Source: Actinomycetota bacterium
GTDB lineage: Bacteria > Cyanobacteriota > Vampirovibrionia > Obscuribacterales > Obscuribacteraceae
Length of the DNA: 9,376 nt
Assembly (NCBI GenBank): GCA_903970355.1
Contig: CAJCIF010000379.1
Span: 1-9,376, forward strand
Direction of reading: 5' to 3'
Shown here: in pieces, positions 1 to 6,030 of the stretch
Numbering within the stretch: position 1 is the stretch's first letter
How the letters are laid out: each line of letters opens with the position of its first letter
Notes under the pieces: model-generated
Databases searched by the model: none
Told to the model about the DNA's origin: nothing
What the model saw: the letters and a program-made list of their open reading frames with translations, nothing else
Translations under genes and position numbers: made by a program

Positions 1-610
1 CGGGATATGGTTGGGGCGGCATGCCCTGTGGAATCGGAGGCGGCATTACCGGAGCAGGCTGAGGCGCTGGCGCCGGAGTGGGAGCTGGCGTAGCCGGTTG
101 AGGCGGAGGGTTACTCCCTCTTGCTTGCGGTAAAGCGGCCCGATCGGGCGCCTCTGATCGGCTCGGTTTTTTGGCTTGGTTCTGATTTTCCAGCTTTTCT
201 TGCTCGAGCTTTTGCAGCGCTTCTTCGCTCGGTCGTAGGTTTTCGGGTATTGCGCTTTCAAGGCTTGCCGAAGCGCCTGTCGACATCGTCAACACATCAA
301 ACATAAAGCCCATATCGGATGGCGAAAACGGTTGGCACCAGACGGTTCGTGAATCTGAGTCTGTTTCTTCGTAAAGAGTCCAGACGGGGTCGTTCATGTG
401 CTTTTCCCACTGGACAGTCAAGACGTAACGAGAGTTGACCCCGTTTGTCCAGGGAAGTTCGATCAGGCAACCCCGTTTTTCCTTGGCATCTTCCAGGAGA
501 GCCTTTATACCGGCTAAGTCACGGATAGCCGATTCTGTCGGCATCCTGAGCCGTGTAGGCTGCTGAGGAGCATCGTCCTCTTTATTCTTTTTGGGTTTGA
601 GCATCGTCAT
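1..610 (-). CDS. Partial paralogue of the 3679-5196 protein: unnamed N-terminal domain plus Pro-rich linker
   Basis: This reading frame is open from the ATG at 610 to the left edge, giving 203 residues with no stop, so the C-terminus is outside the window. Residues 28-112 match residues 19-101 of the protein at 3679-5196. Shared landmarks are RGCLIELPW (KGCTVELPW there), LTVQWE followed by PVWTLY (LTVRCE, PMWVLY), and VWCQPF followed by FDVLTMS (LWSSPF, GDVLALS). Residues 124-160 are charged and probably helical (EEALQKLEQEKLENQ). From about 166 the chain is almost purely Pro/Ala/Gln. No signal peptide or membrane segment is visible, so it is probably cytoplasmic. A second ATG two codons in (604) is equally possible, and the upstream AAGG nine bases before the start is a weak ribosome site. 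It follows hmgA on the same strand after 188 bp. I recognise no named family. By analogy the missing part may hold GspE-N-like repeats, but this cannot be seen. Confidence 0.85.
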   Translation of the reverse strand, partial: MTMLKPKKNKEDDAPQQPTRLRMPTESAIRDLAGIKALLEDAKEKRGCLIELPWTNGVNSRYVLTVQWEKHMNDPVWTLYEETDSDSRTVWCQPFSPSDMGFMFDVLTMSTGASASLESAIPENLRPSEEALQKLEQEKLENQNQAKKPSRSEAPDRAALPQARGSNPPPQPATPAPTPAPAPQPAPVMPPPIPQGMPPQPYP

Positions 611-715
611 GGAAGGAAACCTTGCTTGTACAGAATTTTGGGGTGGCAAAAAGGCAAGAATTGTTTTGATTGTAGCGCGGTCAGACGCTCACATACTTTC
701 TACCCAGCTTGATCC

Positions 716-738
716 ATAAATAAATTCGCCGTGGGCGA
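716..738 (-). terminator. Weak candidate terminator downstream of hmgA
   Basis: Read on the minus strand, TCGCC-CAC-GGCGA forms a 5-bp GC-rich stem with a 3-base loop, followed by the T-rich run ATTTATTTATG. It lies about 60 bp past the hmgA stop and about 105 bp before the start of the next gene. The stem is short and the tail is broken by A residues, so it may be a weak terminator or chance. The rest of the 611-798 gap shows no other clear signal. Confidence 0.3.
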
Positions 739-798
739 TTTTACACCCATCTACTAGAGACCGCTGGGGCTCTTTGTCCACAACAGCGTTATCTGACA

Positions 799-2142
799 CT
801 AGGGCTTTTTAAATTGCCCTTTCAAGCCCTGCCAGCAATCCAAATAATCCGATTGCGTTAAGCCACCGCAAAGGGCGAATTCGGTCGTTTGAAAAACAAG
901 TGAACTTTCAAACATGAAAGCGAGGGTGTCTGCCATTTTTTTCGGTGAAAGTGCCGCAGTTGCAGCTTTTTCGAATGTGGCGCTATCCGGGCCATGAGCA
1001 GACATGCGGTTGTGAAGGCTGCCCCCACCCGGCACAAACCCTTCCTGTTTTGCCTCGTAAGATCCGACAATCAAGCCCATATATTCGCTCATGACATTGC
1101 GATGATAGTAGGGGGGTCTGAATGTATGTTCTGCCACATTCCAACGCGGTGGAAATATGGCGAAATCTACATTGGCTGTTCCGGCAAGCTCTGAAGGTGA
1201 AGTCAGGACGGTAAATATAGAGGGATCGTTGTGGTCGAAACTGACAGAATTGACGACTTGAAACAGGGCAAGATCATATTTGTAAGGAGCGTAGTTGCCG
1301 TGCCATGCCACCACATCCAGTGGTGAGTGATCTATAGTTGCTTTCCAGAGATTGCCTTGAAATTTTGAAATCAATTCAAAATCGCCCAGCTTTTCTTCAT
1401 AAGAAGCAACCGGGTATAGAAAATCTCTCGGGTTGGCAAGCCCATTTGCACCTATTGGTCCTAAATTAGGCAGGCGAAAATGGGGGCCATAATTTTCGCA
1501 AATATAGCCGCGTGCCTGGCCGGCATCTAGTGCAATGTTTATTTTCATGCCAACAGGAATGACAGCAATTTCGCCAGGCTTTGCCTGAATGATACCGCAT
1601 TCGGTGCTAATCGTAAGGGCGCCCTGTTCCGGCACAATTAACATTTCACCGTCTGCATTATAGAAATAACGCCCTTCCATATTTTTATTGGCAGCATAGA
1701 GGTGAACAGCACAGCCGCGAACGCTGCTTACATCACCGTTGCCTGCAATCGTAACCAAGCCATCTAAAAAGTCGGCCGGCTTCTCCGGAATAGGAAGAGG
1801 ATTCCAGCGCAGTTGATTCGGACTGGCAACATTTTGGAAAGGACGGCCCAGCAAATACGGATGGCATATCTTTTGAAATGGGCCGTGTAAAACTGATGGC
1901 CTTATCCTATAAAGCCAGGAACGAAGATTCTCATGCCGCGCTGCAAAAAACGATGAACCACTCAATTGCTCCGCATAAAGATCGTATGGAACTCTTTGTG
2001 GAGAGTTCTGACCTTTAGGCAGTGCATCCTTTTCCGCTTCGGTGGCGAAGTGATTACCAAAGCCCGATTGATAGGAGACTTGCAAACTTTTATCCAGTTT
2101 GGAAGAAGTTGCGTCTTTTTGCTGGGCAGCCTTTGAAGTCAT
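799..2142 (-). CDS. hmgA: Homogentisate 1,2-dioxygenase
   Basis: This Fe(II)-dependent cytosolic enzyme opens the ring of homogentisate with O2 to give maleylacetoacetate, the central step of tyrosine and phenylalanine breakdown. The 447-residue protein is close to family length (about 430-445) and collinear with known members. It has YQSGFGNHF at 24-32, GQNSPQRVPYDLYAEQLSG at 44-62, RSWLYRIRPS at 74-83, FPPRWNVAEHTFRPPYYHRN at 330-349 and PGGGSLHNRMSAHGPD at 371-386. By alignment to the human enzyme, the iron ligands are His347, Glu353 and His383 (human His335, Glu341, His371). The active-site His is His304 in FDHNDPS (human His292). All are present, so the enzyme should be active. The N-terminus carries about 20 extra residues before the conserved core. 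Its ATG directly follows the TAA of the TPR gene, so translation is probably coupled. No maleylacetoacetate isomerase or fumarylacetoacetase gene lies in the window. Confidence 0.98.
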   Translation of the reverse strand: MTSKAAQQKDATSSKLDKSLQVSYQSGFGNHFATEAEKDALPKGQNSPQRVPYDLYAEQLSGSSFFAARHENLRSWLYRIRPSVLHGPFQKICHPYLLGRPFQNVASPNQLRWNPLPIPEKPADFLDGLVTIAGNGDVSSVRGCAVHLYAANKNMEGRYFYNADGEMLIVPEQGALTISTECGIIQAKPGEIAVIPVGMKINIALDAGQARGYICENYGPHFRLPNLGPIGANGLANPRDFLYPVASYEEKLGDFELISKFQGNLWKATIDHSPLDVVAWHGNYAPYKYDLALFQVVNSVSFDHNDPSIFTVLTSPSELAGTANVDFAIFPPRWNVAEHTFRPPYYHRNVMSEYMGLIVGSYEAKQEGFVPGGGSLHNRMSAHGPDSATFEKAATAALSPKKMADTLAFMFESSLVFQTTEFALCGGLTQSDYLDCWQGLKGQFKKP

Positions 2143-2499
2143 TTACTTCTTGGCAAAAATAGCTTGTGCACGTGATTCCAGTTTGTCCGCTTCAGGACCC
2201 CTGCCGTTTGCACGCAACGATTTTGCATAATTCTCAAGCAGCATGACGAGGTCTTTGTGGAAGTGACCGCCAGCCATTTCTTTCATTTTGATGGCGCGTT
2301 GATAGAGCGGTTCGGCATCATTATGTTTGCCTTGTTGTCGCATACAATTTGCCAGATTGTTCAGGCTTTGTACGATCTTCGGTTCTGTTGGTCCCATTTG
2401 TTCGGCTTCGTTTAAGGCTTGCCGAAATAAATTCTCTGCCTCTACTGGTCGTCCTTGTGAAAGAGCTTGCTGAGCGGAAATGTTGTATCTTTCCCACAT
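2143..2499 (-). CDS. Small TPR protein between proC and hmgA
   Basis: The 118-residue protein is built almost entirely of three TPR helix pairs, at about 3-33 (GRPVEAENLFRQALNEAE), 41-74 (SLNNLANCMRQQGKHNDAEP) and 83-116 (LLENYAKSLRANGRGPEADK). Such repeats are protein-binding scaffolds, and the spacing and LNNLA...AEPLYQRAI pattern resemble kinesin-light-chain-type bacterial TPRs. It has no signal peptide, catalytic motif or other domain, so it is probably cytosolic. The start is chosen at Met 2499 because a full AGGAGG lies eight bases upstream. The frame is open to an ATG at 2550, but that start has no ribosome site and would overlap the end of proC. It sits 22 bp after proC and its stop abuts the hmgA start. 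The operon position suggests a partner or regulator role, but the target is unknown. Confidence 0.85.
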   Translation of the reverse strand: MWERYNISAQQALSQGRPVEAENLFRQALNEAEQMGPTEPKIVQSLNNLANCMRQQGKHNDAEPLYQRAIKMKEMAGGHFHKDLVMLLENYAKSLRANGRGPEADKLESRAQAIFAKK

Positions 2500-2507
2500 G
2501 TGCCTGT

Positions 2508-2513
2508 CCTCCT
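2508..2513 (-). promoter_or_regulatory. Ribosome binding site of the TPR gene
   Basis: A perfect AGGAGG on the minus strand lies eight bases before the ATG at 2499. It fixes the start there rather than at 2550 and lies in the short gap after the proC stop codon. Confidence 0.85.
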
Positions 2514-2521
2514 GGCCGTTG

Positions 2522-3352
2522 CTATTTTGCTGCAGTTTGAGTGTTGACAAGATCTCGGGCGCGTTCGGCGGCCTTTATAACCGCCTTAATTAAAGTTACC
2601 CGCAGTTTGCCCTCTTCCAACTCCATCAGTCCATCTATAGTACAGCCGGCCGGGGTGGTAACGGTGTCTTTTAATAGAGCCGGGTGTGAACGCGAGCTGA
2701 GAAGCATCTTTGCTGCTCCCAGCATGGTTTGCGATACAAGCAAAGTGGAAGTTTCTCTGGGTAGACCAAGTTTGACGCCCGCTTCCGCCAGGGACTCCAC
2801 CACTACATAAAAATAAGCAGGACCACTGGCGGAAAGAGCAGTCACTCCGTCCATCAAATGTTCATCGACAAAGGCGGTTTCGCCGACGCTTTTAAAAATG
2901 GCTTCCGCTGTGTCAATGTGCTCCTGTAGAGCGCTCTGACCCGCGCACAGGGCCGTCATACCGGCTTGCAAAACAGCGGGGGTGTTGGGCATAGCCCTTA
3001 CGACAGCAACACCCTTGGGCACGCGTTCTTCGATATACGCCGTTGTCACTGAAGTGGCGCAAGAAATAATGAGTTGCTTCTTGTCTAACGACGGCGCAAT
3101 CTCTTTCAGCACGTAGTCCATGTTCTGAGGCTTTACAGCAATAATGACGATGTCTTTGTTCTTGATCGCTTCGATGTTGTTTGTGCCGACCCTAATATTT
3201 AGCCGACTTTTCACTCTTTCAATGGACTTTTCGTGATGTACGGTGCCTTGAATGGCTTCGGATTGCCATTTCCCTGGACCGATGAGCCCAGCAATGACAG
3301 CTTCGCCTAGTTTGCCGACACCTATTACTGCGATTGTTTTGGCAGAAGCCAT
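2522..3352 (-). CDS. proC: Pyrroline-5-carboxylate reductase
   Basis: This cytosolic enzyme reduces 1-pyrroline-5-carboxylate to L-proline with NAD(P)H, the last step of proline synthesis. The 276-residue product is of normal family length (about 270). The N-terminal Rossmann fold shows IGVGKLGEA at 10-18, the AVKPQ motif at 72-76 and RAMPNTPA at 119-126. The C-terminal helical dimerisation domain has SASGPAYFY at 174-182 and the family signature region LKDTVTTPAGCTIDGL at 227-242. In that signature the usual PGGTT appears as PAGCT, a mild departure. The start at 3352 is preferred because GGAG lies five bases upstream. The frame extends to an ATG at 3388, which has no ribosome site and adds 12 unconserved residues (MWEIDENKNGET). 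It is the first gene of the apparent proC-TPR-hmgA operon and diverges from the gene at 3679. Confidence 0.96.
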   Translation of the reverse strand: MASAKTIAVIGVGKLGEAVIAGLIGPGKWQSEAIQGTVHHEKSIERVKSRLNIRVGTNNIEAIKNKDIVIIAVKPQNMDYVLKEIAPSLDKKQLIISCATSVTTAYIEERVPKGVAVVRAMPNTPAVLQAGMTALCAGQSALQEHIDTAEAIFKSVGETAFVDEHLMDGVTALSASGPAYFYVVVESLAEAGVKLGLPRETSTLLVSQTMLGAAKMLLSSRSHPALLKDTVTTPAGCTIDGLMELEEGKLRVTLIKAVIKAAERARDLVNTQTAAK

Positions 3353-3357
3353 TGTTT

Positions 3358-3361
3358 CTCC
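3358..3361 (-). promoter_or_regulatory. Ribosome binding site of proC
   Basis: GGAG on the minus strand lies five bases before the ATG at 3352 and supports this start over the in-frame ATG at 3388, which has no comparable site. Confidence 0.6.
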
Positions 3362-3396
3362 ATTTTTATTCTCATCAATTTCCCACATTTACGTTG

Positions 3397-3411
3397 TAAG
3401 TTGGCAACTTA
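3397..3411. promoter_or_regulatory. Perfect 15-bp palindrome, possible operator
   Basis: TAAGTTG-G-CAACTTA is a perfect 7+1+7 inverted repeat, 45-59 bp upstream of the proC start. The short centre and full symmetry are more typical of a dimeric repressor or activator site than of an RNA hairpin. No regulator gene in the window can be linked to it, so its function is inferred. Confidence 0.35.
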
Positions 3412-3452
3412 AGCGGTGGTTCAAAGGTTAAACCACGGATGCCTCTACCGCT
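3412..3452 (-). repeat. Nested inverted repeats upstream of proC
   Basis: An outer pair AGCGGT (3412-3417) / ACCGCT (3447-3452) encloses and partly overlaps an inner pair GTGGTT (3416-3421) / AACCAC (3431-3436) with a nine-base loop. If transcribed in the proC leader, the two stems share bases and would be alternatives or a slipped long hairpin. They may equally be protein-binding half-sites. Confidence 0.3.
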
Positions 3453-3460
3453 ACAATTTT

Positions 3461-3487
3461 CGTAAAGATCGTGGGCTCTTCTTTACG
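3461..3487. repeat. 7-bp inverted repeat in the divergent region
   Basis: CGTAAAG (3461-3467) and CTTTACG (3481-3487) are exact inverted copies, 13 bases apart. There is no T-run on either side, so this is not an intrinsic terminator. It may be a regulatory hairpin or a spaced operator. Confidence 0.3.
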
Positions 3488-3678
3488 CGGTATTCAATTC
3501 TCTGTGTGTTATTGGTGCATCTTGCGCACCGCAAAATCATAAAAACATAACAGGTTCCTCTCAGGCGGGGAAGCTTTTGGGGAAAAAATCTGGCACAATT
3601 GCTTTCTTACTCTTCACGACCGGCCATGCCGAGACAGTGTTATTGAGCGAGGCGTGATGTTGTAAAACTGTTATATCT

Positions 3679-5196
3679 ATGAGCAAATACATTCCGAAAA
3701 AACAACTTAAACTTGAGCCCCTGAGTGATTTTCCAAAAATCAAGGATCTCAAAAGAGCACTGCAAGAGGCAGATAAGGCCAAGGGCTGTACTGTTGAGCT
3801 GCCATGGTTTATCGAAGAAGGAGACCAGCATTTTAGTTTGACCGTGCGCTGCGAAATGAGCGGCGGTGAGCCGATGTGGGTTCTATATACCGGCAGTGGG
3901 AATGAGCAGCGTCCCCTCTGGAGTTCGCCCTTTGTAGATATGGAGCTGCTTGGTGATGTCCTGGCACTTTCTGTGCCGAATATCGTTGGCAAAAAGACAG
4001 AGCTTCCAAAGGAATTGGCACCAAAAGCAGAAAGCAATGGTGATGCCACATCTGGTACCACAGCCGAGCCAATTGCAGAACCTGTGCAACCGGCAGCAGC
4101 GCAACAGGCAGTGCCTCCGCCACCGCAAGGTGTACCACCTGGTTATTATCCGTATGCCGTGCCACCCGGCTATATGCCGTACCCGCCTGGTTATGGTTAT
4201 CCGCAGGGCTATCCACCCGGTTATGGTTACTATGCACCGCCAGGCTATTATCCGCAGCCAGGCATGCCGCAAGGTGATCCAAATGTGCCGCAACAAGCGG
4301 GGCAGGCTCCCTATCCCTATCCATATCAACCCGGTTATCCACCTGGTTATCCGGCCGGGCCTCAGCCGCCGCAAGCGCCACCAGAACCAGTACAGAAGGC
4401 TGGCACAGTGCCTATGCAAAAAGGACCGCCTGCCTCTACGCCTAGCAATTTACCGCCGCCGCCCAATCAGCCAGATTTAAATCAGCCTCTCGATTTGCTC
4501 AAGAAAAAGCCGAATATTTTACTGGGCCATTTTTTAGTTGAGGCTGGTATTGTGCCAGAACCGACACTTGATGCAGCTTTGCGCGTGCAAGAGTTGGTAA
4601 AAGCAGCATTTTTTACGACCTCGCAAGCTGCTGAAGCAGTGCGGCGGGCCCATCAACGCGGCGGACTTGATCCGGCCTATGAATCTGTTGATGCTGATCT
4701 AACAGCGGAAATGAAACGGATTGCACCACCCTTAGGACAAATTCTGGTTGAAGCCGGGTTACTCACCTCGGCCGTGCTTAAAGAAGCACTGCGACTGCAA
4801 GATATTGTTCGGTCCGGAGCCATGAATGAAGAGGAGGCTTGTCGTTCCCTCGGCATCGTTCATTTTGGTGCTACGAAAGTACGCGATTCAGAAGAAGAAG
4901 ATTCACCAAGAGTAAATCGTGTCATACGCCTCATGGTAAATTGCGGCATCATTAGCAATAAAGATCTGATGGCAGCCCGCAATACGAGGCACAAACAGGG
5001 CGGTCAGGTCAGTAAGATCCTCATCAGTAGCGGTGCTGTTGATAAGAAAACTTTCGAGGCAGCAGAAGAATGCGAGCCATTTGTCACGAACGAAAAATTG
5101 AAAATAGAAGAGGCCGCAAAAACTCTCGATCTTTGCAAACGCAGTTTAGTTCCGTTTCGCGAAGCAGCGAAAGAATTAAAAATCCCACTTAGCTAA
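3679..5196 (+). CDS. Three-part protein: unnamed N-terminal domain, Pro/Gly/Tyr-rich linker, GspE-N/MshEN-like repeats
   Basis: The 505-residue protein has no signal peptide or membrane segment and is probably cytoplasmic. Residues 15-101 form a compact domain with KGCTVELPW (35-43), LTVRCE (54-59), PMWVLY (65-70) and LWSSPF (80-85). This domain is shared with the partial protein at 1-610 and is otherwise unrecognised. Residues 145-233 are a disordered linker with seven PGY motifs. Residues 281-490 hold four copies of a motif seen at the N-terminus of GspE/PilB/MshE-type secretion ATPases, but no ATPase domain follows. In some relatives (MshEN) this motif binds cyclic di-GMP; here the usual leading Arg of RLG is Leu or Pro, while the closing Gln is kept in copies one and two, so binding is uncertain. 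The start has no Shine-Dalgarno sequence, and an in-frame stop just upstream excludes a longer form. The stop codon abuts the next gene's ATG. An adaptor or scaffold role is only a guess. Confidence 0.9.
   Translation: MSKYIPKKQLKLEPLSDFPKIKDLKRALQEADKAKGCTVELPWFIEEGDQHFSLTVRCEMSGGEPMWVLYTGSGNEQRPLWSSPFVDMELLGDVLALSVPNIVGKKTELPKELAPKAESNGDATSGTTAEPIAEPVQPAAAQQAVPPPPQGVPPGYYPYAVPPGYMPYPPGYGYPQGYPPGYGYYAPPGYYPQPGMPQGDPNVPQQAGQAPYPYPYQPGYPPGYPAGPQPPQAPPEPVQKAGTVPMQKGPPASTPSNLPPPPNQPDLNQPLDLLKKKPNILLGHFLVEAGIVPEPTLDAALRVQELVKAAFFTTSQAAEAVRRAHQRGGLDPAYESVDADLTAEMKRIAPPLGQILVEAGLLTSAVLKEALRLQDIVRSGAMNEEEACRSLGIVHFGATKVRDSEEEDSPRVNRVIRLMVNCGIISNKDLMAARNTRHKQGGQVSKILISSGAVDKKTFEAAEECEPFVTNEKLKIEEAAKTLDLCKRSLVPFREAAKELKIPLS
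4129..4356 (+). repeat. PGY-rich low-complexity coding segment
   Basis: This encodes residues 151-226, with seven PGY triplets (mostly PPGY) and 18 tyrosines in 76 residues. The DNA shows imperfect direct repeats of CCNCCNGGNTAT type, with synonymous differences between copies. That suggests an older, selected repeat rather than a fresh expansion. Such tracts are disordered and often self-associate or bind partners. Confidence 0.85.
4519..5142 (+). repeat. Four GspE-N/MshEN-like motif copies
   Basis: The copies are at residues 282-304, 352-374, about 415-437 and about 444-466 of the 505-residue protein. The pattern is LG-x2-L-x3-G-[IL]-x4-L-x2-AL-x2-Q. Copies one and two are exactly 70 residues apart and share 12 of 23 residues (LVEAG and ALR-x-Q among them). 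Copies three and four are degenerate, keeping the central Gly and hydrophobic positions. After copies one, two and four comes a second conserved segment with an acidic-Ala helix (SQAAEAV, EEEACRSL, IEEAAKTL). The full unit is therefore about 47 residues, and copy three is a half unit. Confidence 0.75.
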
Positions 5197-6030
5197 ATGC
5201 AGAAATTGGTTTTCCTAGGATTTGGTCAGGTGGCGCGTTGGGTCGCAAAGTCTGCCAGCCCGTCTTATCAACTCATTGGCACTACCAGAGATGCGGCTCG
5301 ATCTCAGGAGCTTAGTGCGCAGTTGGTGGAACCATTTATTTTGTCCGGCAATTTGGAAGAGGATGCTCCGGCCATTGCCGATTTATGCGCCCGTGCCCAT
5401 GTTCTTGTTTCATTTCCGCCTGATGGCAAGACAGATCGAGCGATCGCCCAAGCGTTTCCGGATGCCCGTATCATCTACATCTCATCGACAGGTGTATACG
5501 GCAAAGAAGCCGGCATTGTGGATGAATCCACGCCGGTTGATGCAGAATTTGGAAACAATGCTCTAAGGCTAGAAGCCGAAGAAATATGGCAACAAAACGG
5601 TGCGACTATTTTGCGGGCACCCGGTTTGTACTCACCAGATTCCGGGCTGCACACTCGCTTAATTGCCGGTACCTATAAGCTTCCCGGTGATGGTTCGAAG
5701 TTTACTTCTCGCATTCACCTTAAAGATCTGGCTTGCATAATTCTTGCTGCATTTGAAAAGGACGTTTTGTCAGCTTCGCTATATGTCGTGGGAGACAATA
5801 AACCCACCACCCAACTGGAGGTTGTTACCTGGCTGTGTGCAGGTCTTAAAATTCCTCTGCCTGAAAGTGTGCCACTAGATGCAGTATCAGAGAGTTTGCG
5901 CGGCAATCGTCGTGTTTCGGCCAAAAAGATTTTGAAAGAATTAGACATAGAGTTGGAATTCCCGACTTACGTTGAAGGTTTTTGCGACTGCCTGCCACAA
6001 CTCAAGCCTCGGCATGTCGGCATTAATTGA
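5197..6030 (+). CDS. Atypical SDR, NAD-dependent epimerase/dehydratase family (YeeZ-like)
   Basis: The 277-residue protein is a Rossmann-fold short-chain dehydrogenase/reductase of the extended or atypical type. Landmarks are the nucleotide-binding FLGFGQVARWVA (6-17), TTRDAAR at 29-35, SFPPDG (72-77), ISSTGVYG (95-102), LRLEAEEIW (123-131), ILRAPGLY (138-145), RIHLKDLA (172-179) and NRRVSAKKI (237-245). Length and motif order match the YeeZ-like atypical SDR group (E. coli YeeZ is about 274 residues). The classical YxxxK pair is not evident: LRLEAEE stands where Tyr-x3-Lys would be, as is common in that group, so catalysis is uncertain and the substrate unknown. The ATG directly follows the TAA of the upstream gene with no clear ribosome site, suggesting coupled translation. 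The 3' end overlaps the convergent TPR gene by 8 bp. Confidence 0.9.
   Translation: MQKLVFLGFGQVARWVAKSASPSYQLIGTTRDAARSQELSAQLVEPFILSGNLEEDAPAIADLCARAHVLVSFPPDGKTDRAIAQAFPDARIIYISSTGVYGKEAGIVDESTPVDAEFGNNALRLEAEEIWQQNGATILRAPGLYSPDSGLHTRLIAGTYKLPGDGSKFTSRIHLKDLACIILAAFEKDVLSASLYVVGDNKPTTQLEVVTWLCAGLKIPLPESVPLDAVSESLRGNRRVSAKKILKELDIELEFPTYVEGFCDCLPQLKPRHVGIN

Larger units (their letters stand above)
3353..3678. other. Divergent intergenic region between proC and the 505-residue protein gene
   Basis: This 326-bp stretch must hold the start signals for both divergent units. I see no convincing coding frame in it. It contains four inverted repeats: 3397-3411, 3416-3436 (nested with 3412-3452), 3461-3487 and a GGTGC/GCACC pair at 3514-3530. 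A weak plus-strand promoter guess is TTGCGC at 3523-3528, then 17 bases, then CATAAC at 3546-3551 (seven of twelve consensus bases). No good minus-strand promoter stands out. The plus-strand start at 3679 has no Shine-Dalgarno sequence; the nearest GAGG is about 28 bases away. An in-frame TGA at 3655-3657 rules out a longer product. Confidence 0.7.

Noticed and set aside
46..261. 71-residue minus-strand frame rich in Lys and Arg
   Set aside because: It overlaps, in another frame, the partial gene at 1-610, which is supported by homology to the 505-residue protein and a continuous Pro-rich linker.
759..776. AGAG/CTCT hairpin downstream of hmgA
   Set aside because: The stem contains a mismatch and no T-run follows on either strand, so it does not qualify as a terminator.
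994..1194. 66-residue plus-strand frame opposite hmgA
   Set aside because: It is antisense to the most conserved metal-binding part of hmgA and has no recognisable feature of its own.
2500..2550. Longer TPR start at 2550
   Set aside because: It has no ribosome site, overlaps the end of proC and adds residues outside the repeat, while AGGAGG sits correctly before 2499.
3353..3388. Longer proC start at 3388
   Set aside because: It has no ribosome site, and the 12 added residues precede the normal ProC N-terminus.
4129..4356. Possible CRISPR or tandem DNA repeat array
   Set aside because: The repetition follows codons (Pro-Pro-Gly-Tyr) with synonymous variation and no spacer structure, so it is a protein-level repeat.
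3833..4419. Long minus-strand frames of about 180 residues opposite the linker of the 505-residue gene, and a plus-strand frame at 3950-4480
   Set aside because: They arise because the PGY/Pro codon repeat keeps other frames free of stops. Their products are low-complexity His/Arg/Ala or Arg/Ile strings with no domain, while the 505-residue frame has homologous and repeated domains.
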